64,000 nt of DNA from Kappaphycus alvarezii (Eukaryota > Rhodophyta > Florideophyceae > Gigartinales > Solieriaceae): positions 124,001 to 188,000 of the forward strand of contig NADL03000703.1 of the NCBI GenBank assembly GCA_002205965.3, given 5' to 3'. Below the pieces are notes generated by a model that had not been told where the DNA came from, ran no database searches, and worked only from the letters and a program-made list of their open reading frames with translations. This document shows positions 56,198 to 64,000 of the stretch, piece by piece. The position numbers and the translations under genes were made by a program. Numbering within the stretch: position 1 is the stretch's first letter; every line of letters starts with the position of its first letter.

Positions 56198-59100
56198 ATG
56201 GACATCTCCACCCCACCCCATCCTCCCTCCTCCGCTGCCTCTCCCTTACCAAGCCCCGAAGACATCCTCCGCACCCCATACCGGGAAAGGGACATCTTCC
56301 AGGATATCCCATTCCCATGTCTCAAGCCCTTCACTCTCCTGTTTATCAAGCTGGTACAAGCCGCCGCCAACGCAAGGGGGGACGAGGCCACCTACCGTGC
56401 CTTCCTGCACCTCCACATGCTGCCAACCGCTGTCCTCCGCCGCAGCTTGCGCGGGGAGGATGGCTGGCAGCATAACAAAGGTCAACGGGCCGCACTAAGT
56501 GCCCGAATCCGACGCGCCCATACCGGAGCTGAGTGGAACACCTTGTGGTTTGAAGCCCTTCGCGCCCATGAAGCACGCTCTGAATGGATCCAGCAGCACC
56601 GCCCCGCCTACGGCTCGGGCTCCAGCGACGCTCGGCGCGCCCGTCGCGCTGAAGCCCTCTGTGCAGACGCCCGCTACGGCAAGGCCATGCGGTCCCTGCA
56701 CAACGCTCCGCTAGCCGATGTGAACGACCCGCACACCATACAAGCGCTGCGTGATCTTCACCCCGCGCCCCCGCGCCCGATCACGCCCATTCCTGAAGAT
56801 GGCCTTCCTCCTCCACCATCAATCACGGCAGACGCCGTAGAGCAGGCTGTACGAGGTATTTCTCGTGGTACGACCGCGGGACCGGACCGCACGCCGGCAC
56901 GCTGGTTCCACTTGCTAGTCAAAACATCGGTCAGCCCGGCCGCCGGGGTGACAGGGAAAAGTGTGCTTACGAAGTTGGTGATGCGGATCGCGCGTGGGGA
57001 ACTGCCGGACTCGGTCCTGCCCCTGCTCGCTGCCGCAACATTACTCCCGCTACGGCCGAGACCGGACAAAATTCGTCCCATCGCTGTGGGGTCGGTCCTC
57101 CGCCGCATCGTCACCAAGACGCTGCTGCCGAGCGCCATCGATGACTCTCGAGACTTCCTCGCGCCATTCCAAACGGCCAACGGTATCAAGGCCGGGATGG
57201 ACGCGGTCATCCATGACACTCGCACCCTGCTTCGCCGTTTCACTGGTGCTCCGCATGTTGCCACGGTCCTCATTGACGCGCACAACGCTTTCAACCGCGT
57301 TGATCGCCAGTCAATGCTGTCTCAACTTCCTGCACTCGCTCCTTCTCTGGCCCGCTTCGTGAATATGATATACGGTCGTATTCAGCCACCGTTGCTTATA
57401 CCGAATCGCCAGAACACGGTCATCTCGAGTGCTCAGGGCACCCAGCAGGGCGACCCGGCCAGTATGTTGCTGTTTTCCCTCACGATCCAACCATTAATTC
57501 GGAAAATCGCCGAGGACAGCGACATCGTGCTTAATCAATGGTACGCGGATGACGGGACTCTCATAGGGACACTTCAGGGTCTGCGCCGCGCTCTCCACCT
57601 CCTGCAGGCTGAGGGTCCGGCTGTGGGCCTCTATGTCAACGCGAGGAAGACGCGCATTTACTGGCCGAACACGCTCCTGCCGGACCGCACGGAATTCCTC
57701 CGGGTTTTTCATCTGTCCGAGTGCTCGCGCGACGGCTTCGAGCTCCTAGGAGCGCCGATGGGCAACCGGGCCTTCACCGATGCATACCTACGGGACAAGG
57801 TCGATGGGTGCCGCCGCACCCTCCGACTGCTGACCCACGTTCGTGACCCCCGCGCCCGTTTCCACATGCACCGGCTGTGCGCGTCGGCATGCCTCGTCAC
57901 CCACGCGTTCCGGCTCGCCGACCCACAACACTCGGCCCCCGCTGCACAAGCCTTTGACGCCCTGCAGAGGTCGTCGTACTCGGAGCTACACGGGATCGCC
58001 CTCACAGACACTGCATGGGACCAAGTCACGCTACCCATCCGCCAGGGAGGTCAGGGATTTACCCTCATCTCTCCGTTCCTACACGGCTCGGTGCAGCTAG
58101 TATCATCGACGCGGTTCCGGCACGTGAGAGATCGGCATCGTATACCACGCAACGTTCTGCCGCCGTCTCTGGTCACCGATACCGAGGTGACAGGGCGTTC
58201 CTGGTCCGACAAGCCTTGCCGCGAATCCGTGATTTCCTGCAATGTATCCCTGGGCGCCCGTACTCCGTCGACCTCGGCCCCTTTGACCCATGCCTGCTTG
58301 CTGCCAAACCATCCAACCTCCAAACCTTCTTAAATGGTGTGCAGCAGGAGGCACAGGCAAAGGTCCACTGGCGCGACGACTCATGGTTGACACACCCCAA
58401 CCCGGCTCAGCACAGCACTCAAGAAGTTCGACATCGGATCCGTGGCCTGGCGTTCCGGAACAGCCCCGCCGCCGCTTTTCTCATCGCTCACCCCACAACC
58501 GCTACGGTGGTGTCCTCGGCCCACTGGCAGACCATGCTCCGCCGGCACCTAGGCCTCCCCGTATACGACGACTCCCGCCCGCTCACCTGTGCCCACTGCA
58601 ATCAAACTTTGGACGCACTCGGGGACCACGCGGCTGACCTCTGCCCTGCCGGCTTCGGCCGCCCGCACCGCCACAACTCGCTGCGCAACGTTTTCGCCTA
58701 CCACGTTGCTCGCGCCGCGGGCCTGGACTGCCAATACGAAGTCCCGCTCCTTGTCCCGGGAACGAATATCCGTCCTGCGGACATTCTCATACAACCCCCC
58801 CCCTGCCCACTGGTCAACAGGTCCGCCCCATAGCCTGCGACCTAACCATTGTCTCGCCGTTCAAACAAGGTGTGCGCACAAGGGCCACCCAAATGGCCGG
58901 CGGCGCCGCCGACATTGCCCATCGAGACAAAGTCACAGACCTGGAGCGCAAACTGGTACGCCGCATCCCGCCCCCTTCGCACAACACCCTCCAGGAACCG
59001 AACTTCAAGTTTCAGCCCCTGGCTTTCGACTCCTTGGGTGCCCCATCCCCCGCCTCTATCCTGTTCATCGAAGACTTCATCCCGCGCATCGCAGAGAAGT

Positions 59101-59237
59101 TCAACACAACCACAGCAGTGATCCGCAGACGTATTTATCAGCGCATTAGTTGCACACTGTGGTCTTCTATTGCAATGGCGATTCTATCGCGAGCCCCACT
59201 GCACGTGCCTGACGTGGAACATCCGGTTAGTTCTTAG
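56198..59237 (+). pseudogene. element D ORF2: reverse transcriptase with C-terminal zinc finger and nuclease-like domain
   Basis: Would copy element RNA at a nicked target. From 56198 (ATG 12 bases after ORF1) an N-terminal basic region leads to RT: ISRGTTAGPDRTPARWF, DKIRPIAVGSVLRRIV, VLIDAHNAFNRVDRQSM, SAQGTQQGDPASMLLFSL and the catalytic QWYADDGTLIG (near 57540). Around 58090 the frame shifts. The next frame gives a zinc finger, C-x2-C-x9-H-x4-C (CAHCNQTLDALGDHAADLC), then RHNSLRNVFAYH and RPADILI. A second shift at a C9 run (58795-58803) leads to ACDLTIVSPF and HRDKVTDLERKL. The finger, then RPAD-x-x-I, D-x-T, E-x-x-K order matches the restriction-like endonuclease tail of R2-type elements. 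This domain assignment is inference by motif. No apurinic endonuclease domain is seen upstream. Confidence 0.8.
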
Positions 59238-59385
59238 CCGTATAGTCAGTCCTGCAGTGTACACGATAGATACTCAATGAAGTAAAGTTTCTTCTACCTT
59301 CCCGAGGCTAGTATCGCAACCCCCCAGTGGTATCACAGTCTACGGTATTTGGGTCTCCCCTATTCTCCTGACGCAGGAGACCTGC

Positions 59386-59787
59386 ATGTCATGCTACATT
59401 CACAATGCAATTCCAACCTACCATCGTACCAAGTCTCGCACGAGTCAAAACAACGTTTCGCCACCTGTCAAACGGGCGAGACTTGAGATCAACGATTGCA
59501 ATTCCTCAATTTTTAACCCCTTAAAAGTCTCGAGATCAACGTTAGCCTCACGGAAAGTCCCCATGACGGCGCACAGCATGGATACGTCCCAATTATCCCA
59601 TGCCATAGCACAACATGACCCAGCACACGTCTTTATGCACCCAACATATCGCAGATTAGTGAGCAGAGGAAGAAAATCGTTCCAGTCGCAGAACGGGAGT
59701 GCCGACGAGGTAGTTGTTCATTTGACCCGACTATGTGGTCGCAGGAATAGCGTTCCGTCTCTCAGGGGTCCTCACCTAAGAGAATGA
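59386..59787 (+). CDS. hypothetical 133-residue ORF
   Basis: Open frame of 133 codons with a basic, Ser/Arg-rich product. It has a possible nuclear-type basic cluster (PPVKRARLE) near residue 25 and no recognised domain. It follows element D by about 150 bases and could be host or chance. Confidence 0.25.
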   Translation: MSCYIHNAIPTYHRTKSRTSQNNVSPPVKRARLEINDCNSSIFNPLKVSRSTLASRKVPMTAHSMDTSQLSHAIAQHDPAHVFMHPTYRRLVSRGRKSFQSQNGSADEVVVHLTRLCGRRNSVPSLRGPHLRE

Positions 59788-60840
59788 GCACAATAATCAT
59801 ATGCAGCGCCAAAACTGTTTCCGTCCTCCTGAAGTGTTAAACTGATCGTTCGTTGCAGACGCTGGCCAGCGGCTCGTAGATCGACGCTCCCCAAGCCAGA
59901 GCACAGGACGAGGTACATAGGGCAAGGGGCAGGTATCATGGGACCACAGGCCCTGCGGCGATACCTGCAGACGAAAAGTGAGCGAGATGGCAGAGGCATC
60001 AAGTAAGGTATGCATGTTGAGAAGCATGTGCTGGGTACCGGAGCGTCTGGATCTCGTAAAGGTTAACGCCAAGAGAAAGGGGACATCGCGGTTGGGCGAT
60101 AAGGGTTACGAGCATGTGCATCATTCGCGAGTCTTGCGAAATTTACATGTATCAAACGGAATGGTCAGGCAGAGGTAGACGCAGGAGGTGGGGCCCAGTT
60201 GGAGGAGTTAACACGGTGGATGTGGAATCTTGTCTATGCGTAGAGGGCCGTGTGAAGGTCTGCGCTTGATTGCAAGCAGCTGTTGAGGAAGGACTGAAGC
60301 TGCTGGCGAGAGTCGTCATGAGAAGCCGTAGAGGGCGCTCTGGCGTGTATTGCTACGTTCAGTCACCACTGAGGGAGGGGTGGGCGGTGGTCAATACAGG
60401 GAGGCGGGTCGGGCACATTACAATGTTGTAGGCCGAGAAGCAGCGGGCTAGGGTTTGATTGCGCGTGAGGATCAAGCGCCCTCAAGATTCGCAACGCTTT
60501 CGCCGCTTTCGGAACGCCGCCAATTCGCTTGGCATCATTGGTGTATCAGCGTTTTATCAAGAGATCATACTCTGCGGAAACACGAAGGGTAAGTGGTTTG
60601 TCCGAGGAGAACTGCGGCATACTTGTAGGGTCGACTTGTCACGGCTCTCGACTCGAGATAGTTTTGACGGGTGTCCAGGAGAGCGGAAGGCAGCAGGGCT
60701 TTGCTTGGGGCGGCGAAGGATGATGGGAGGCTGGCCTGCTCGGGTGTAGGAATAGTCCGGATCAGGCAAAGGGGAGTATCATATGCCCACTCATGTTCAT
60801 CGGATATGGAGCATTGAGAAGGGGACCTACTGCTAAGGTA
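59788..60840. other. no gene seen
   Basis: Overlapping short ORFs on both strands (for example 60960-60565 minus and 60459-60749 plus) lack motifs. The target TA of the Tc1 element is the last two bases. Confidence 0.45.
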
Positions 60841-60944
60841 CAGTGCGGGACAAAATGATAGCCCACCCCTATCTTTGAGGCATACTCCCTGAAAAAAACT
60901 TCCGTTTAAACAGAAAAACTGGCCAGTACTATTTATTTTTGATG
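60841..60944 (+). repeat. Tc1 left terminal inverted repeat
   Basis: Matches the reverse complement of 62288-62391 with about ten mismatches in 104 bases. The first 15 bases are identical. Confidence 0.92.
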
Positions 60945-61068
60945 CCGGCTCTGCCTCCATGAAAGATCCTTCTGATAGCTATTATTTCTATATCTTTTAC
61001 AAAAATGGCTACCTCGGTGGCTGACATAAAGATAGCACACTGAACAGAAACAGCACTTTTGCGCCAAA

Positions 61069-62152
61069 ATGCAAGGCGGCTTTGCCATTAAACGTCCACA
61101 GTACTTCACCACGAACCCCTTCGAGGCACTGCAGCGGTCAATTGGTCACGCCAAAATGGGAAAGGGCCCGCACCTCACCGAAACTGAGCGAGCCCAGACT
61201 GCAGCATACTCAGATGCAAAGTGGACGATTAGTTCCATTGCTGTTAAGCTCAAGCGCTCCAGAAAGGTTGTGGCGGCCTACCTCAAGAATAAGGAGGGGC
61301 ACGGAAAGAAAAAGTCACCGGGAAGGCCGCGGAAATTATCGCCAGCCACCGAACGCCGTATATTGAGAGAGGCAAAGAAATCAAATGTGACGGTCGGAGA
61401 CATTCACAAGACCCTTCAACTTGCAATTTAAAAGCATACGACCCGCCGAGTCCTTTCCCGTGCCCCATTTATGAAGTTTCAGAAAGTTAAGCGATGTCCC
61501 ACTCTCACTTCCGAACATATCGCTAATCGTCTTACATGGGTAGTAGACCATGCTCCCTATCGCCACAAAGACTGGGCAAGAGTGTCTTCTCAGAGGAGAA
61601 GAAATTTAATATGGATGGGCCAGACGGGTTCCATTCCTACTGGCATGACTTAAGAGGAAAAGAAACTTTTTATCGAAGCGGCAGATGGGGGGAGGATCAT
61701 TGATGGTATGAGGTGCATTTTCTGCTGCTGGAAAGTCGAGTTTGGCTATTGTTTCGGGGAACCAAAACGCGGAGATGTATACGCAGACATTAGCGAACGA
61801 TTTGCTGCCGTTTGTGGCTGAGAAGCACGCATATTTATGGGAGTTTCAACAAGATAATGCATCAATTCATTCTGCGAGGACGACGAAGAATTGGCTGAAA
61901 GAGAAGAATATTAAGGTTATGATGTGGCCCGCTAGAAGTCCAGACCTCAACCCTATAGAAAACGTTCGGGGACTGCTGGTGAGGAAGGTATACGCGAATG
62001 GGAGGCAGTTTTGTAATGTAGGGGAGCTTAGAAATACTGTGCTTAAAGAATGGGAGGATATATCATCAGAATACCTTCTGTCTTTACTCAGAAGCATACC
62101 CAAACGTGTGAAGCAAGTATTAGAAAGAGGTGGTAAGAAGACGAACTACTGA
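61069..62152 (+). pseudogene. Tc1/mariner transposase, two shifts and two stops
   Basis: N-terminal helix-turn-helix pair: LTETERAQTAAYSDAKWTIS and SIAVKLKRSRKVVAAYLKN, then the GRPRKLSP linker (AT-hook-like). A TAA at about 61429 is followed by 50 in-frame codons (TRRVLSRAPFMKFQKVKR). Near 61584 the frame shifts to FSEEKKFNMDGPDGFHSYW, the first catalytic block, where Asp is Glu (FSDEKKF is usual). Another shift at a G run near 61688 and a TGA in the VWGAF block lead to the third frame: WEFQQDNASIHSARTTKN (second Asp) and RSPDLNPIENV (Glu). Exactly 34 residues separate the last two (DD34E). Confidence 0.9.
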
Positions 62153-62287
62153 AGCCGGACTGGCTTGCTTTGGAGTCCGTGTAAAATGGTAATGTGCTAT
62201 CTTTTTGTCAGCGTCCCAGGTAGCCTATTTTCATAAAAATAAAAAAGTATTTGCTCTTTTTGAGAATCGTTTAAAGTGCAGAGTCAG

Positions 62288-62391
62288 TATCAGAAATAAA
62301 TAGAAATGGCAAGTTTTTCTGTTTAAATGGATGTTTTTTTCAGGGAGTATGCCTCAAAGATAGGGGTAGGCTATCGTTTTGTCCCGCACTG
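62288..62391 (-). repeat. Tc1 right terminal inverted repeat
   Basis: Inverted partner of 60841-60944. It ends in CACTG followed by the TA duplication. Confidence 0.92.
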
Positions 62392-62588
62392 TAGTCGAAA
62401 TGGACAGAGGCAATCACAATTGGCTCTTAATCAGATTCTGGGAATGCGGTTCAAAAGAATGTCAAAATCAAATTCTCAGTACATTACAGGGGAATTGGGT
62501 TTACTTGAATGGGATGGTACTGTATTCTTAATTTTCCTGCTAAGAGCAATCGCACACTAGGACTACTGTACGTAGGGTAACCACTTCC

Positions 62589-62866
62589 TTGGTTTACTGT
62601 GAGTAATGGAAAGGTTGTGAGTCCTACAGTACAGTACGGTGCGCGTCATAATTGTAAGCTCAGATGTTTCTCATTAACTAGAAACGACTGAAATACAGTA
62701 CAAACAACCAATCCCCTGAAAGCTATGGGCATACTGATCGCAACTGTGCCAAATAAATTTGCTTTAATTAAAAATTTTAGAAGTAATGTTATGAAGAACT
62801 GAAATCCCTATGGCCATTACAAGTACAGAAGGATTCCCAAACTTTCCATTACTCACAGTAAACCAA
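62589..62866. repeat. 25-bp inverted repeat pair, possible MITE
   Basis: TTGGTTTACTGTGAGTAATG continues to GAAAG at 62589-62613, and its exact reverse complement lies at 62842-62866, 228 bases apart. No ORF lies between. A TACAGTACAGTACGGT run sits inside at 62625-62640. Could be a small palindromic MITE. The target duplication was not identified. Confidence 0.6.
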
Positions 62867-64000
62867 ACCAACTCAACCCAAGCTGTCCCCATTGATTCCC
62901 CCTTCCCCTCGCCGCCCACGCACGGGTGTGCCACGCTTCTCCCCGCGTCGGCGTACCGGGTGGCCCCTCTCCTGGATCGGCGCCGCCCCCATCCCGTTTC
63001 ACGCCGTTCCCCAACTCTGACCACACTTGTCCGACCTTTACATTTTCTCACTTCTTCTCCCTCAATTTCAGCGATTTCTTTGGATATTCACATCTCTTCC
63101 TGGACAAGTTCTACTCAGCACCTCCGTAACCCTCCGCTACTCCACAACTTCCGCGATCAGTGACGCGCCCTGGTCTTCCTCGTCAACGAACCGCACTGCT
63201 CAAGGTCTGAACTCCGTTGGCAAGTTCAAAATTTCAAACGGTCACTTTTTCCCAGTCCTGCATTGCTGGTCATTCACTAGCGCCACGTGGCCACCTGGTA
63301 TCAAGAGGCCTTGGTGACAATTACAGTATCGGAAAGGGAGGTCTGAAGTGCATATCGACCGTACAGGACAGGAAGTCCGAGGATTGGCATACAGTATTGT
63401 AGTAACTCCAATCGCTTAGTAGGGTGCACTGCTTTTAGGGCCTCAGGGAAGGGAAAATTTGTTACCAAGAATGCCCTCTGCCAGTACAAGTGCAGACGCG
63501 GTGGCCCGTCACAGACCAGGTGATCCTCGAACATGGCTATGCCCCAAAGCACTTCTTCCGGCGTCCGAGCGCCCCCTACAGCGCCCTCACCACTGTCCCT
63601 TGGGTTGTGCATCCATCACGGCGACTACCGTGCATGGGTTGGTTTCACATCTCCGCCAAATGCACAAACCCGGCAAGAGCTCCACCAGTAACCACCCCAA
63701 GCGCACGCAGGTTCCAAGCCTGCAGGCCTGCTTATCGTCTTATGGATACTGGTACTGTTATGCGCACAAACGTTACATGAGCTCAACGGTTGGGCGTAAG
63801 CTCCAAAATGGCCTTCATTCCTATACATATCGGCCATGCCCGGAGTGCGGCGACAGGTTCTCAACCCCTCCCCGGTACACTCCGCTCTTACCCACGCAGC
63901 TTCGCTCCACTCCTCGAGCACCATCTGCATCTCGTGTACCGAACGAGGTTACACCCCCTGTGGCAGCTCCAACCTCAACCAATCCACTCGAACCACAGCC
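62867..64000. other. no convincing gene at window end
   Basis: Two minus frames, 63930-63625 and 63612-63301, are in the same phase and separated by two stops. The second contains GARTPEEVLWGIAMFEDHLV and ALKAVHPTKRLELLQYCM. They might be one broken gene (unidentified) running toward 63301, but overlapping plus ORFs are also open. I cannot decide. Confidence 0.3.

Larger units (their letters stand above)
54633..59237 (+). mobile_element. non-LTR retroelement D, near-complete, GC-rich
   Basis: Pro-rich ORF1 followed by an ORF2 with RT (YADD), zinc finger and PD-(D/E)XK-like tail, all on the plus strand. In-frame stops are nearly absent. The damage consists of one-base shifts, one of them in a C9 run. 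GC content rises sharply near 54.85 kb and falls after 59.2 kb. No target-site duplication or poly-A tail was recognised, so borders are those of coding. Confidence 0.85.
60841..62391 (+). mobile_element. Tc1/mariner DNA transposon, 1551 bp
   Basis: Bounded by terminal inverted repeats of about 104 bp beginning CAGTGCGGGACAAAA and flanked by a TA duplication (60839-60840 and 62392-62393), the standard target of the superfamily. It encodes one transposase with D...D34E spacing. The repeats are about 90 percent identical, while the transposase is broken, so it is non-autonomous now but may still be recognised by a relative. Confidence 0.93.

Noticed and set aside
55753-56391. Long minus-strand ORFs (up to 212 codons) across element D
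   Set aside because: High GC content lowers stop frequency on both strands. The plus strand carries ORF1/RT coding with recognisable motifs.

Overview
The window is nuclear DNA of a eukaryote and is dominated by transposable elements in different stages of decay. Both classical LTR superfamilies are present (Ty1/Copia and Ty3/Gypsy, one of them with a chromodomain). There is also a non-LTR retroelement lineage with a C-terminal zinc-finger/nuclease-like tail, a PIF/Harbinger element and a Tc1/mariner element. Only two ordinary cellular genes are convincing: a DJ-1/PfpI-family gene near 31.2-31.8 kb and a type II membrane sulfotransferase at 53.3-54.3 kb. Both are intronless or nearly so. Compact intron-poor genes in a sea of retroelements, together with a carbohydrate-type sulfotransferase, would fit a multicellular red alga (Chondrus/Gracilaria-like). 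That taxonomic guess is inference and not shown by the sequence.

Layout. 1.1-5.4 kb: Copia relic 1 (+), followed by an unrecognised minus-strand pseudogene (5.5-6.4 kb) and degenerate tandem repeats built on TACTGTACAGTA-type sequence (6.8-7.6 kb). 8.3-12.6 kb: Gypsy chromovirus (+) with intact gag but damaged pol. 13.3-14.0 kb: acidic pseudogene (-). 16.0-19.5 kb: Copia relic 2 (+). 19.5-29.9 kb: AT-rich DNA with no convincing gene. 30.0-34.5 kb: two truncated non-LTR copies (A and B, both -) flanking the DJ-1 gene. 34.5-39.6 kb: no gene seen. 39.6-42.1 kb: Copia relic 3 (-), of a different Ty1-type lineage. 43.8-44.3 kb: third non-LTR fragment (C, -). 45.0-49.6 kb: the best preserved Gypsy element (-). 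50.8-52.9 kb: Harbinger element with two convergent ORFs. 53.3-54.3 kb: sulfotransferase (-). 54.6-59.2 kb: GC-rich, nearly complete non-LTR element D (+). 60.8-62.4 kb: Tc1/mariner element with 104-bp terminal inverted repeats and a TA target duplication.

The genes do not form an operon or pathway. The window shows layers of insertion and decay. Old AT-rich relics with many stop codons lie beside younger elements whose defects are a few one-base frameshifts, several of them in or beside homopolymer runs, plus single catalytic-residue changes. I saw no CRISPR, rRNA, tRNA or prokaryotic-type defence system. The most unusual items are the non-LTR lineage (two of its four copies keep the 5' part and end at nearly the same reverse-transcriptase motif), the dispersed TACTGTACAGTA palindromes, and an unidentified 314-codon pseudogene.
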